NCBI RefSeq assembly: GCF_022867795.2
Contig: NZ_CP107006.1
Location: 682,001-746,000 of the forward strand
Length of the DNA stretch: 64,000 bases
Direction: 5' to 3'
From: Chitinophaga horti
GTDB lineage: Bacteria; Bacteroidota; Bacteroidia; Chitinophagales; Chitinophagaceae
Made by a program: the position numbers and the translations under genes. Each line of letters begins with the position of its first letter. Position 1 is the first letter of the stretch. Positions 1 through 9,912 of the stretch are shown here, piece by piece. The notes below the pieces were generated by a model. It had not been told where the DNA came from, ran no database searches, and saw only the letters and a list, made by a program, of their open reading frames with translations.

Positions 1-62
1 TGTTCGTTTAGATGATGAATGTTACATGACGTGTGATCGGACATGGCCCACGAAGAACATGG

Positions 63-596
63 TTATTTTTCTTTGGCGGTAAATACATTGATTTCCGCCA
101 GGAAAGTGTTCGCCGTAGGGCCTGTGAGTGCAGTCATTTTCAGGTAACGATACGCCGTAGCCGATGACACGGCAAAGCTTTGCGGCGTTTTGGTAGCGCC
201 AACAAAAGCGACGCTGTCGCGCAGCATGGTCCAGGCAGTACCGTCTACGCTGCCTTCCAAACGGAAGCGGGTCATGCCATTGGCGTTATTCTGCCGCGCA
301 GTAATATCCACCGAAACCATTTTGATGGGCGTTTGCATATCGATGCTAAGCCAGTGCGGGTAGCTGGAAGTAACGTCGCAGTATGCGGAATGCCAGAAGG
401 TGTTGATGTTGTTATCCAATACCAATGCTGCGCCGCCGGGCTCGCAGGTGGTTTCCTGGGTAGAGGCGGTAATGGTCCAGGCGGTACGGTCTGCCGCGCC
501 AATGGTGGAGCGGTCTTTGAAAGTAACCGCCTCCGGTTTGCCGCAACCTGCTAAACAGGCGGCGGAAATCAGTATAAAGAGAAAATACTTTTTCAT
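63..596 (-). CDS. F5/8 type C (discoidin-like) domain lipoprotein
   Basis: 177 aa. The N terminus is a lipoprotein signal peptide with lipobox LAGC and the lipidated Cys at residue 18. Residues about 45-170 look like a galactose-binding-like F5/8 type C domain (buried Trp/Leu pattern with PHWLSIDM, RFRLEGSVDGTAW and YRYLKMTAL). Such domains usually bind carbohydrate. The gene lies 11 nt downstream of the SusD-like gene on the same strand, so it is probably an outer-membrane surface glycan-binding protein of the same uptake operon. Substrate cannot be told. The ATG start fits the signal peptide. Confidence 0.8.
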   Translation of the reverse strand: MKKYFLFILISAACLAGCGKPEAVTFKDRSTIGAADRTAWTITASTQETTCEPGGAALVLDNNINTFWHSAYCDVTSSYPHWLSIDMQTPIKMVSVDITARQNNANGMTRFRLEGSVDGTAWTMLRDSVAFVGATKTPQSFAVSSATAYRYLKMTALTGPTANTFLAEINVFTAKEK

Positions 597-607
597 GTTG
601 ATGCGGA

Positions 608-2134
608 TTAAGGGTTTTGTGTGAGGTTTTTGTTCACCAGGCGCTCGCGGTTCGGGATAAAGAAGATCACGCGGTTGTCAGTGGGTTGAATGGTTTGGTT
701 CACATTGGTGTTAGGCGTGTTATTTAACGCATGTGTACCCGGGTAGTCGCGTACCAGTGGCCTGTTATTGCGAAACAGGTCGTACGGGCGCTGGCCTTCA
801 AAGGCAAATTCCAGTCTTCTCTCTTCCAGTACGACATCGAGCACTGTTTTACCTGCGGCTGCTACGCTGGCCAATGTGTGCAAAGCCGCACCGCTTAATC
901 CCGCACGCTGACGGATCGTATTTACATCATCCAGCGCCATCTGTAACCCTGCGCCGCCAATCTTTGCATTTGCTTCGGCGCGGTTCAGGTACATTTCTGC
1001 CAAACGCAGGTACACCGGGGAACTCAGGTTGGTCAGTCCTTCCTGGTAGTTGTATTTGTTGATGTAATACATTGGCGTTCTCGGGTTCAGTTTGGTGTTC
1101 AGTGTTACGTTGGCAACGGGCACTGTATAAGGGTATTGCACCACGCCGGTAGTGGTATAAGGCGTAATGAATGCATGCCGCAGATCAGCCGGGTTTTTAT
1201 CCAGGAAGTTCACATACTGCTGCGAAGCGTAAATCTCTCCCCAGCCTGTAGCACCTTGTCCGCCTTCGCTATAGTACATCGAACCAATGGCATTAAAGTC
1301 ACGGTTCTCTGTTTTAATGTGACGGATGCAGAAGATCGTTTCTTTGTTATCTTCCGGCACGCCCCTGAAGTAGCTGGTGTACGCGCTGCCCTGCAACAGG
1401 TTGTAACGGCCGGAGGTCAGTACTTTATCCGCATACTCGATGGCCTTCGGGTTGTCACCTTTGTAAAGGTACACGCGGCTCAACAGGGCATACGCCACTT
1501 CTTTCGAAGCGAAGTTATTGTTCTTCTGCGTGGTCATCAGTTCCGCTGCTTTCTCTAAATCCGCGATCACAAAGTCGTATACCTGCTGCACGGTAGCGCG
1601 GCCTGGAAATTCTTCTTTGGTATCTTCCTTCACGATAGGAACTGCTTCGTTGCTGCCGTTACCCTGTGTATACGGGCGGCCGAATACGCGACAAAGATTG
1701 AAATACATCATCGCGCGGAGGTACAGGTTTTCTCCTTTTAACTGGCGCAAGGCGGTAGTCGATTCATCCGGCACAAAAGCAATCACGCGGTTGGCGGCAT
1801 TGATCACGAAGTAAGACTGCTGCCAAACGTTGTATACGTGCGACATGTCCACCAAATGGGTGTAACGATAGGCGTTGGAAAGTGCATCGGATGATGCTTG
1901 TCCCTGTGCAATATTATCGCTCGGGTATTCTGACAGGAAGTGGATGCTGCGTACGTAAGTGGGGTTCTTCAATACGGCGTAAGTGCCAATGGAAGCGGAT
2001 TGTACATCGTCTGCATCGTTCAGCGCTTCTTCTTCCGACTTGGCGGTAGAAGGCTCAAAGTATTTTTTGCAGGAAGCGGCGCCCAGTAACAGCGCGCTGC
2101 CTATCAGTATCGTTATTAACGTGTTCTTTTTCAT
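608..2134 (-). CDS. SusD/RagB family nutrient-binding outer membrane lipoprotein
   Basis: 508 aa. The ATG at 2134 is chosen over longer in-frame starts because it begins a clean lipoprotein signal (MKKNTLITILIG, lipobox AASC, Cys22) and lies 11 nt after the SusC stop. SusD-like N-terminal TPR region about residues 80-220 (SEYPSDNIAQGQAS, YFVINAANRVI, LRAMMYFNLCRVFGRPY) and the C-terminal RagB/SusD domain about 300-505 (YLRLAEMYLNRAEA, LEERRLEFAFEGQRPYDLFR). It would sit as a lid on the SusC-like transporter and capture the oligosaccharide or other ligand. Substrate not deducible. Confidence 0.93.
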   Translation of the reverse strand: MKKNTLITILIGSALLLGAASCKKYFEPSTAKSEEEALNDADDVQSASIGTYAVLKNPTYVRSIHFLSEYPSDNIAQGQASSDALSNAYRYTHLVDMSHVYNVWQQSYFVINAANRVIAFVPDESTTALRQLKGENLYLRAMMYFNLCRVFGRPYTQGNGSNEAVPIVKEDTKEEFPGRATVQQVYDFVIADLEKAAELMTTQKNNNFASKEVAYALLSRVYLYKGDNPKAIEYADKVLTSGRYNLLQGSAYTSYFRGVPEDNKETIFCIRHIKTENRDFNAIGSMYYSEGGQGATGWGEIYASQQYVNFLDKNPADLRHAFITPYTTTGVVQYPYTVPVANVTLNTKLNPRTPMYYINKYNYQEGLTNLSSPVYLRLAEMYLNRAEANAKIGGAGLQMALDDVNTIRQRAGLSGAALHTLASVAAAGKTVLDVVLEERRLEFAFEGQRPYDLFRNNRPLVRDYPGTHALNNTPNTNVNQTIQPTDNRVIFFIPNRERLVNKNLTQNP

Positions 2135-2145
2135 GTTTGCTGTTT

Positions 2146-5100
2146 TTAGAAGCCAATACTCACACCTAACATAAATTTCTTGCTGATCGGGTATTTCGTG
2201 TCGGAGTAACCGCCGGAAACATTTACCTCCGGATCGGTACCGGAAAAGCGCGTGCCCGTCCACAGGTTATCGCCGCTAACAAATACTCTGGCATTGTTGA
2301 TCCGCGCACGGCGCAGGAAGTCGGCCGGCAGATCGTAAGCCAGCGTTACGTTACGCAGGCGTACATAACTGCCATCTTCCAGGAAGCGGGAAGAAGGTTC
2401 GTTAGCTGCCTTGTTACCACCCAGCAAAGGTTTGGGATGCGTAGCAATATCACCTGGTTTGGTCCAGCGGCTCCATCCTTCTGCCAGTACCATCTGGTTG
2501 TAGCTGTCGTAAATACCATCAGAATCAAAGAACTGGCGCATGTTGTTCATCACGTAGTTGCCGTACACAAAGTTCATAAAGGCACTTAAGCTGAATCCTT
2601 TGTAGGAGAAGGTATTGAGCATACCACCCGTAAATTTCGGGGCAGATGAATTGCCGGTATATTGCAGGGTGGCAGCGTTATAGGAGTTGGTATAGGTGAG
2701 ATATTGTTTACCGTCAGCATCGGTTACGATCTTCTCCCACAGCGGATCGCCATTGGTAGGATCTACTCCCGCCCATACGCGCATGTACCATTTGTCCATA
2801 TCCTCGCCCAGGCCCACCGGTTGCGCCGCACCCGGACTCGCAAACTTATCGCCCATATTCAGTTTAGTCACTTTGTTACGGTTAGCGGCCAGGTTAAAGT
2901 TGGTTTCCCATTTAAACTCACCCACCAGGTTGCGGGTAACGAGCGTTACTTCCACACCTTTATTGTTGATGGAGCCAATGTTTTCCAGTACCGAAGTGTA
3001 ACCGCTCGTCAGTGGTAACGGGCGGTACATCAGTAATGACTTCGCACGTTTGTCGTACACATCTACGGTGAGGTTAATGCGGTTGTAGAGGCCTAATTCC
3101 AGGCCGAGGTTATTGGCCATGATCTTTTCCCAGGTAAGGTTGGGATTCGCTTTCTGAGAAGGGTAGGAGCCTGTTTGTCCTGCATAACTGGCCGTCTGAT
3201 CGTACATGTACAGACCGAGCGCCTGGTAATCATCGGCTGGCGGATTGCCTACCGTACCATGGCTTACGCGCAGTTTCAAAAAGCTGATGGCGTTGTTCGT
3301 CCGTAAAAAATTCTCCTGGCTCAGTATCCACGAAGCGCCTAACTGGTAAAAGTTACCGCCCGGATTGTTGTTACCGAACTTAGAGGAAACGTCGTGTACG
3401 AAGGAGCCAATCAGGAAGTATTTATTGGCAAAGTTGTAATCACCTTGCACCAACGACTTCTGAAAGCTGTATTCGTTACGGCCGCCGGTAGGACTGTTCT
3501 TCACTTCCGTAGCGGTGGACATGGCCGTCATGCCTGCAGGTAGTCCGCGACCGGATACGCTGTTCACATCGTACAGCCTTTTCTCTGCTTCCCAAACACC
3601 TAAAACAGACAGGTTGTGATCGCCAAAGCTGTTCTCGTAGCGGGCGCGGTTAGAGGTCAGTAGTGTACTGGTAAAGTCAATATCGTTATACAAAACACCC
3701 AGGTCCGCAGTGCCTTCTTTGGTACGGCGATCGTTGTAACTCATGCTTTTTGCGTTGCGCAGGGAAGTACGGTTGTAGGAGGAGATCGTGATATGTTTGG
3801 TTACGGCGTAATCGAGGTTCAGGTCGCCATTCATATTGAATACGCGGCCGTTGGACTGGTTGTATTGCAGCGAGTACAGGAAGTTGTGCTGATCGCGGCC
3901 AAGCCAGCCACCATTGCCGGGGAAACGGATGGAGCCGTCGGTGTTGTAGGGATTGTCCCATGGCAGGTTGATGTACGCGCTGTAAAGCGTGCTGCTGTGA
4001 TGTGCGTTGTTTTTTGTGTAGATGCCGTTGAGTAACACCGCCATCTTTAATTTATCGGTCAGTTTATGTTCGATGTTCGTACGGAAGTTATACGCCGTTC
4101 TGCTGTTTTGCAGCAACACGCCTTCTTCTTTGTACAGGTTGCCCGAAACATAAAACTGCGTTTTATCCGAACCGCCGCTGGCCGACAGGGTGTAGTTCTG
4201 CACCAGTGCGTTACGGGTGGCCACGTCGAACCAGTCGGTGTTGGTTTTGAGTACGCTGTCGGCCCGGGTGGTAAAAGTTTGCTGGTAGTCGTACAACTGC
4301 TGGGAGTTCATCAGTTTAAAATTACCATTGGTCGCTTTGGCAAACCCCGTGGATGCGCTTACATCGATCCTGGTTTTACCTGCTTTACCCGATTTAGTAG
4401 TGATGATGATCACCCCATTTGCTGCACGGGAGCCATATAAGCCGGTAGCTGCCGCATCTTTCAGAACAGTAATAGAGGCCACGTCAGTTGGGTTGTAAGA
4501 GCCCCCGATGTTACCGTCTACTACGATCAGCGGAGCGCTGCCCGCCGAAATAGTGCTTTGTCCGCGCACCTGTATGGCGCCTGAAACCGTCGGGTCGCCG
4601 GAAGCGCCCGATACTACAACGCCCGCCGCTTTACCCTGCAACATGTTCGTCACACTGTTGGAGGTCACGTCGCGTAACTGGTCGCCGGAAACGGTGCTTA
4701 CTGCGCTGGAGAGGTACTTTACGTTTTTGGTGGAGTAACCTACGACTGTTACTCCTTCAATATCTTTACTGAATGGTTTAAGCTGGAAGTTGATGGCGGT
4801 TTTACCTTTTACCGCTGCTTCCTGCGATGCAAACCCGATATAGGAGATTTCAAGTACGCTGTTTTCGGCGATATTGGCCAGGCTGTAAACGCCGTCGGAG
4901 TTGGTAGTCGTACCGCGGCTGGTACCTTTTACCTTGATGGATACCCCCGGTAGCGGGTTACCGGCATCGTCCGTAATACGTCCGCTGATCTTTACATCGG
5001 CGGTGTCGGCCAGGTTGATTTTGGGTGTAGCGCGGGAAATGATGATCACCTTGTTTTCGATGCTATAGTCAAGCATTTGTTCTTCCAGTACATCTTTCAG

Positions 5101-5457
5101 GAACAGCTCCAGCGGCTCGTTCACCGCGTTTACCGTTACGTTGCCCTTGTCGCGCAGTATGCTGCGGTTGTAGAAGAAGGCGTATCCTGTTTGCTTTTTT
5201 ACGACGTTCAGCACTTTGCTTAACGGCACATTGCTACCCGAAAAGGTAACGCTTTGCGACCAGGTTTTGGCGCTCACGTGCATGCATGCGGCAAATAGTA
5301 GAAAGGTGATCAGTTTCATTGTTCTCAGCAACATTTGCAACTGCCGGCGTTCTTTTAGCGATAGTTCCGGCAGTTTTAGTAATTCAGATCTGGTTGTTGG
5401 CCAGGCCGCCCGTATATGGGCATGCCGGTCCTGCTTACAAAAAGTGTAAAAGTTCAT
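2146..5457 (-). CDS. SusC/RagA family TonB-dependent outer membrane transporter with STN domain
   Basis: 1103 aa from the ATG at 5457; ATGs at 5334 (MLLRTMKL) or 5319 (MKLITFLL) would start closer to the signal peptide and cannot be excluded. Order: signal peptide ending near VSAKTWSQ; STN (secretin/TonB short N-terminal) domain; CarboxypepD_reg-like beta-sandwich (ISGRITDDAGNPLPGVSI); plug (VVGYSTKNVKYLSSAV, VSGDQLRD, IQVRGQSTIS, LYGSRAANGVIIITTK); 22-strand barrel ending in an aromatic residue (LGVSIGF). The STN domain is the part that contacts FecR in the periplasm, which fits the sigma/anti-sigma genes just upstream. Imports a ligand with the SusD partner, powered by TonB. Confidence 0.95.
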   Translation of the reverse strand: MNFYTFCKQDRHAHIRAAWPTTRSELLKLPELSLKERRQLQMLLRTMKLITFLLFAACMHVSAKTWSQSVTFSGSNVPLSKVLNVVKKQTGYAFFYNRSILRDKGNVTVNAVNEPLELFLKDVLEEQMLDYSIENKVIIISRATPKINLADTADVKISGRITDDAGNPLPGVSIKVKGTSRGTTTNSDGVYSLANIAENSVLEISYIGFASQEAAVKGKTAINFQLKPFSKDIEGVTVVGYSTKNVKYLSSAVSTVSGDQLRDVTSNSVTNMLQGKAAGVVVSGASGDPTVSGAIQVRGQSTISAGSAPLIVVDGNIGGSYNPTDVASITVLKDAAATGLYGSRAANGVIIITTKSGKAGKTRIDVSASTGFAKATNGNFKLMNSQQLYDYQQTFTTRADSVLKTNTDWFDVATRNALVQNYTLSASGGSDKTQFYVSGNLYKEEGVLLQNSRTAYNFRTNIEHKLTDKLKMAVLLNGIYTKNNAHHSSTLYSAYINLPWDNPYNTDGSIRFPGNGGWLGRDQHNFLYSLQYNQSNGRVFNMNGDLNLDYAVTKHITISSYNRTSLRNAKSMSYNDRRTKEGTADLGVLYNDIDFTSTLLTSNRARYENSFGDHNLSVLGVWEAEKRLYDVNSVSGRGLPAGMTAMSTATEVKNSPTGGRNEYSFQKSLVQGDYNFANKYFLIGSFVHDVSSKFGNNNPGGNFYQLGASWILSQENFLRTNNAISFLKLRVSHGTVGNPPADDYQALGLYMYDQTASYAGQTGSYPSQKANPNLTWEKIMANNLGLELGLYNRINLTVDVYDKRAKSLLMYRPLPLTSGYTSVLENIGSINNKGVEVTLVTRNLVGEFKWETNFNLAANRNKVTKLNMGDKFASPGAAQPVGLGEDMDKWYMRVWAGVDPTNGDPLWEKIVTDADGKQYLTYTNSYNAATLQYTGNSSAPKFTGGMLNTFSYKGFSLSAFMNFVYGNYVMNNMRQFFDSDGIYDSYNQMVLAEGWSRWTKPGDIATHPKPLLGGNKAANEPSSRFLEDGSYVRLRNVTLAYDLPADFLRRARINNARVFVSGDNLWTGTRFSGTDPEVNVSGGYSDTKYPISKKFMLGVSIGF

Positions 5458-5538
5458 ACTTTTGTAATGGTTTAAGGTGAATGGAATAAGAAATTGTCCT
5501 GGAAGACTTTTTTTAAGAAATTGACCATAACCGCGTTC

Positions 5539-5569
5539 GGGGAGGTGCTGCAAACACTTCCCCGTTTTT
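5539..5569. other. inverted repeat between fecR and susC
   Basis: 9-bp perfect arms (GGGGAGGTG / CACTTCCCC, 5539-5547 and 5555-5563) around a 7-nt loop. A short T run follows on the plus strand only, where no gene ends, so it is not a convincing terminator for fecR. It could be a structure in the leader between fecR and susC. Confidence 0.3.
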
Positions 5570-5697
5570 GGTTACGCCAACTTGTTTACTTTGCGATCAT
5601 CAATAAATGGAACATAGATTACATTAAACGTTATAATACGCTCCCTGCCTGCCATAGCGGCGGGATGTCGGTTGCACTGTAATGGTTAATTATTTTG

Positions 5698-6854
5698 CTA
5701 GTCTGCTAACACAATCAGTTTGTTGCCTTCTTCTATCCTGAACTTTATTTCGACTTTGGTTAATATCTTGGTTACCTGCGATAACTGGAGGGTATTGGGT
5801 AGCTCTCCGTCAAATATCGTCTCCGGTATTTTTCCCTCATAAATCACTTTCAGATCGTACCACCGGGCGAGTTTACGCATCACTTCGGGCAAGGTCGCAC
5901 CCTGAAAACTGATCATCCCGTTCTTCCACGCAACTGCTGCATCCATATCTGCATCATTCTTTAGGGAGATATTGTTACCCGCCACGCTTGCCTGCTGCCC
6001 GGGACGCAGTACTTTCACCGCACCGCCGCTGCGTACGTTAACGCCACCTGTTAACAGGGTAGTGGTAATGGCCGTTTCATCTTCATAAGCATTGATGTTG
6101 AAGCTGGTGCCTGTCACCTCTACCTGCGTATTATTCACAGTAACGATAAACGGCCGCTTTGCATCCCTGGCTACTTCGAAATACACTTCGCCGCTCACCT
6201 CTACCAGTCGCTGCTCACCACTGAATACAGTCGGGAAACGCAGCGAGGAAGCCGCATTGAGCCATACCAGCGAGCCGTCGGGCAGTACCAGCTGGAACTG
6301 GCGGCCCCGGGGGTGGTCATGGTATTATATACAACTTCGTTTGCTGCCGCTGCATCATACGATACCTGGCCGTTACTGAGCGATACCTGTGTGCCCTGCT
6401 GGTTGGCGATTACGCCGTTGTTCAGCGAGTCCAGTACAATCGTTTGCCCGTTCGCCAGGGTGAGTATAGCACCCTGACGGCCAGGCGCTACGTCGTGTGT
6501 AGTGGATGCCTGTACAACTGGCTTAACAGGAGGTGGTTGGTTTAGCTGATAACCAAGTGCGCCCGCCAGAACCACTGCAACAGCAGCCGCCGCCCACCAG
6601 TAACGACGCATGGAGCGTACTTTAGCTGGCTCACCGCGTCGCAGGATGTTGTTCACCATGGCGTCTTTCGCTTCGGTGTTCAGTGTTTCTTTTACCTGTA
6701 ACCTTTCCCAGGCCTCCTTCATGAGCGGCGACAGTGCATCGTCCGCGTCGTGCTGCGCCAGTAAGGCATGCAGCTCGTCTTGTTCGGCAGGTGTAGCATC
6801 CTGCTGCACCCAGCGTTCAAAAAGGTATCGGAGTCTGTTTTCTGGTATCAGCAT
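5698..6854 (-). pseudogene. FecR family anti-sigma factor, interrupted by a one-base frameshift
   Basis: As read, two frames are needed: 6201-6854 gives the cytoplasmic anti-sigma N terminus, a transmembrane segment (RRYWWAAAAVAVVLAGALGY) and the start of the periplasmic FecR domain, then runs out of family sequence after NTMTTP; 5698-6318 in another frame continues as RGRQFQLVLPDGSLVWLNAA and SGEVYFEVARDAKRPFIV, then the C-terminal FecR region (ATLPEVMRKLARWYDLKVIYEG). Restoring one C in the minus-strand run at 6309-6313 (C5 to C6) would rebuild a normal protein of about 385 aa. FecR proteins hold the ECF sigma factor until the STN domain of the loaded receptor signals. Whether the frameshift is real or a homopolymer sequencing error cannot be told here. 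Start ATG 6854 (MLIPENRLRYLF) is preferred to the TTG at 6878. Confidence 0.88.
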
Positions 6855-6918
6855 AAAATGGTATCGTATATGGAACAACAGGAAATTAGAAAAGGGGCTA
6901 CCGCTACAAAAGATTTTT

Positions 6919-7503
6919 TTACAGTAGCAGGAACAGGCAGCAAAGCAGCAGGTGATCGGCCCGCGCAGTCACGTATTCCGCGATAGATTGGTTGGCATAT
7001 TGCAGGTACTTCTTCACGGTTTCGCGGGAGATGCCCATTTCGCCGGCGATCTCCTGGTACTTACGACCCTGCCGGCGGCTCAGTATCCATACTTTTTGCT
7101 GTTGCGGCGGTAATTGCGCGATGGCGCTTTCTATCAATCCCAATACCGGCTCATGGTCCGGCGTGTCGGTGTCTGCAATGTCGGTCTGTAGGGCCTCCCA
7201 GGCCTGCTGGCGTTTACGCTGGCGTAGTGCCTTCTTCAGCGCGTTCAGGGCCTGGTTGCGGGAGATGACAAAAAGATAAGCCGGTAAGTTACGGATGCCA
7301 GCCAGCGTTTCGCGGGTGGTCCATATCTGCAGGAAGATGTCCTGCACGATTTCTTCTGCGGTTTGCGTACAGCGGGTAAGTTGATAAATGTAGTTGTGCA
7401 GCGGATCGGCCCAGGTGTGCAACAACTCACGAAACGCGTGCTCATCTCCCTGGGAGACGCGCAGCAACAGATCCTGGTTATTATCGTGTGCGTTCGACGG
7501 CAA
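6919..7503 (-). CDS. ECF RNA polymerase sigma-70 factor (FecI-like)
   Basis: 194 aa. Sigma-70 region 2 about residues 25-95 (LHNYIYQLTRCTQTAEEIVQDIFLQIW) and region 4 about 125-180 (QLPPQQQKVWILSRRQGRKYQEIAGEMGISRETVKKYL, given here as separate motifs QLPPQQQKV and YQEIAGEMGIS). The only start that keeps region 2 whole is a TTG at 7503, directly after an in-frame stop, so translation initiation is non-ATG. It ends in a hydrophobic tail (LLLCCLFLLL). It lies 64 nt upstream of fecR and should drive the susC/susD operon when the receptor is occupied. Confidence 0.92.
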   Translation of the reverse strand: MPSNAHDNNQDLLLRVSQGDEHAFRELLHTWADPLHNYIYQLTRCTQTAEEIVQDIFLQIWTTRETLAGIRNLPAYLFVISRNQALNALKKALRQRKRQQAWEALQTDIADTDTPDHEPVLGLIESAIAQLPPQQQKVWILSRRQGRKYQEIAGEMGISRETVKKYLQYANQSIAEYVTARADHLLLCCLFLLL

Positions 7504-7574
7504 TTACGTATTCGCGGTTTCTGTAAACATAAATAAAAAGAAGGGGATCGGCGCGGAAAAATTAGTGTATCGAT

Positions 7575-9695
7575 TTACTCGAGACCTACCACAAACTGCT
7601 CATCCAATACCAGCTTGCCATCCACCGCGCCTTCGCGGCCCGGCACCACCAAACCTTTGATCTGCGTGGTTTTTCCTTTCGTGACAAGATCGGTTACCTG
7701 TTTATCACTCAGTTTTTTACCCAGCACTTCGAACGGCAGTTTAAACCCACATATTTTGAAGTTGGCACAACCGTAAGCCGTGTTGCCTTTCTTGAGCAGG
7801 TGCGCTTTACACTTCGGGCAGTTCAGTTCTTCGATGGATACGGTTTTCTTCGGTTCACGGGGTTTGGCTTCTTTTTTAGGCTTCTCTTCCGGCGGCGGTG
7901 GCGCAGCAGTGACGGTAATCGTTTTGTAAGCGCTCGTCTTCACTTCCCGCGTAAGGTCCATTACCATCTGGATCAGTTCCTGTTTAAAGGTTTCCATCTG
8001 GTATTCCCCTTTCTCGATCTGGCGCAGTTTACGTTCCCATACGCCGGTCAGTTCCGGGCTTTTCAGCAGTTCGGACTGGATCACATCGATGAGGTCCATG
8101 CCGGTTTGAGTGGCGTAGATGTTCTTCTTACGCTTTTCGATGTACTTGCGGCGGAACAAGGTTTCAATAATGTTCGCACGCGTAGAGGGGCGGCCAATGC
8201 CGTTGTCCTTCAACAGCTCGCGCATCTCTTCATTATCCACCTGTTTACCGGCGGTTTCCATGGCGCGCAGCAGCGAGGCTTCTGTGTAGGGCTTAGGGGG
8301 CGTGGTTTTGCCCATATGCACGCGCGGTTTATGCGGACCGCTTTCGCCTACGACGAAAAGCGGCAGTACTTTTTCTTCGTCTTCCTCACCTTCCTTTTTC
8401 TCCTTCACATCGTTGGCGTACACCTCTTTCCAGCCCGGCTCCAATATCTGTTTACCCGTTACTTTAAATTCGATCTGCCCCACTTTACCAAGTACCGTCG
8501 TATTCGAGATCTTACACTCCGGGTAAAAGGCTGCGATGAAGCGACGGGCCACCAGGTCGTAAATACGTTTCTCCTCCATGGGTAATCCGCCGGGATACAC
8601 GCCTGTTGGGATGATCGCATGGTGATCGGTTACCTTTTTATCGTCGAATACGGATTTAAGTTTCGGTATCGGTTTGGCGAGAATAGGCGCCGTTAAGGCA
8701 GCATACGGCGTAAGGTCGCGCATAATGCCTTCTATCTTCGGATGCAGGTCTTCGGAAAGGTAAGTGGTATCTACCCTGGGATAGGTGACCAGCTTTTTCT
8801 CGTAAAGGTTCTGGATGTGTTTGAGCGTTTCATCCGCCGTAAAAGCGAATTTCTTGTTCGCCTCCACCTGCAGCGAGGTAAGGTCAAATAGTCTTGGGTT
8901 ACCTTCTTTACCTTCTTTTTTCTCGAAGGAAGTGATCTCGAATGGATGTTCCTTCAGGTACGCCAGTCCTTTATTGGCCTTTTCGGCCTGTTTAAGGCGG
9001 TCGATCGTAGCGGTGAACTCCGTGTCGCGATATATCGTCTTCAGTTCCCAATACTCCTCCGAAACGAACGCGTTGATCTCCTTTTGCCGCGCGACGATCA
9101 TCGCGAGGGTAGGGGTTTGCACGCGTCCGATGGAAAGGATTGTTTTGCCTACGGCGAATTTTTTGGTGAAGAGGCGGGTGGCATTCATGCCGAGCAGCCA
9201 GTCGCCGATGGCCCTTGCGCTGCCGGCGGCGTACAGGTTGTTGTACTGGTCGGCATCTTTCAGTTTATCAAAACCTTCTTTGATGGCCTGTTCCGTCAGC
9301 GACGATATCCATAATCGCTTTACGGGTGCCGTGCATTTTGCTTTCAGGAGCACCCAACGTTGTATGAGTTCTCCTTCCTGGCCGGCGTCACCGCAATTGA
9401 TCACTTCTTCGCTGCCTGTCACCAGTGTTTCTATCGTCTTAAATTGTTTCTCCACCCCTTTGTTGTCGATCAGTTTAATGCCGAAACTGGGTGGTATCAT
9501 GGGCAGGTCTTCCAACCGCCAGTAACGCCATTGCTCGGTATAATCATGCGGCTCCTTAAGGGTGCAGAAGTGCCCGAAGGTCCAGGTTACCTGGTAGCCA
9601 TTGCCTTCATAATACCCGTCCTTGCGCTGTTTAGCGCCGAGTACTTCTGCTATATCTTTGGCTACACTGGGTTTTTCTGCAATACAGACCTTCAT
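7575..9695 (-). CDS. topB: DNA topoisomerase III (type IA)
   Basis: 706 aa, a normal length. TOPRIM domain at the N terminus with the catalytic Glu in AEKPS (Glu7) and the acidic motif DAGQEGE (103-109). The type IA central region has SIGRVQTPTLAMIV (188-201) and the active-site Tyr305 in VTYPRVD. The C terminus has one four-Cys zinc ribbon-like motif (CPKCKAHLL, then CANFKICGF) after a Pro/Lys-rich linker. It relaxes or decatenates single-stranded regions of DNA in the cytoplasm through a 5-phosphotyrosyl intermediate. Stand-alone gene between the sigma factor and the efflux operon. ATG start begins with the conserved MKVCIAEKPSVAKDI. Confidence 0.96.
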   Translation of the reverse strand: MKVCIAEKPSVAKDIAEVLGAKQRKDGYYEGNGYQVTWTFGHFCTLKEPHDYTEQWRYWRLEDLPMIPPSFGIKLIDNKGVEKQFKTIETLVTGSEEVINCGDAGQEGELIQRWVLLKAKCTAPVKRLWISSLTEQAIKEGFDKLKDADQYNNLYAAGSARAIGDWLLGMNATRLFTKKFAVGKTILSIGRVQTPTLAMIVARQKEINAFVSEEYWELKTIYRDTEFTATIDRLKQAEKANKGLAYLKEHPFEITSFEKKEGKEGNPRLFDLTSLQVEANKKFAFTADETLKHIQNLYEKKLVTYPRVDTTYLSEDLHPKIEGIMRDLTPYAALTAPILAKPIPKLKSVFDDKKVTDHHAIIPTGVYPGGLPMEEKRIYDLVARRFIAAFYPECKISNTTVLGKVGQIEFKVTGKQILEPGWKEVYANDVKEKKEGEEDEEKVLPLFVVGESGPHKPRVHMGKTTPPKPYTEASLLRAMETAGKQVDNEEMRELLKDNGIGRPSTRANIIETLFRRKYIEKRKKNIYATQTGMDLIDVIQSELLKSPELTGVWERKLRQIEKGEYQMETFKQELIQMVMDLTREVKTSAYKTITVTAAPPPPEEKPKKEAKPREPKKTVSIEELNCPKCKAHLLKKGNTAYGCANFKICGFKLPFEVLGKKLSDKQVTDLVTKGKTTQIKGLVVPGREGAVDGKLVLDEQFVVGLE

Positions 9696-9844
9696 CGTTG
9701 TTTCATCGTGTTGGGGGCAAATGTCGTAATTTATAGGGATTGAACAAATTGGAATCGCCGTCCTGCGTATTTCTAACGGCGCTGGCGACTGGGGCTGAGA
9801 CTACACACGTAGGTTACTTCCCTTTGGTCGCAATGACGATGTAT

Positions 9845-9886
9845 GGTGCAAAAAAAATGCCGCCACCCCTAGAGGTGACGGCGGGC
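9845..9886 (-). terminator. intrinsic terminator of the RND efflux operon
   Basis: On the minus strand a GC-rich hairpin with arms CGCCGTCACCT and AGGGGTGGCG is followed at once by a run of eight T, about 30 nt after the stop of the periplasmic adaptor gene. Confidence 0.75.
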
Positions 9887-9912
9887 GTATTAATCGAAAA
9901 CAACAACCTTGA

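Noticed and set aside
7800..8585. 261-codon plus-strand frame
   Set aside because: Lies wholly antisense to the conserved C-terminal half of topoisomerase III.
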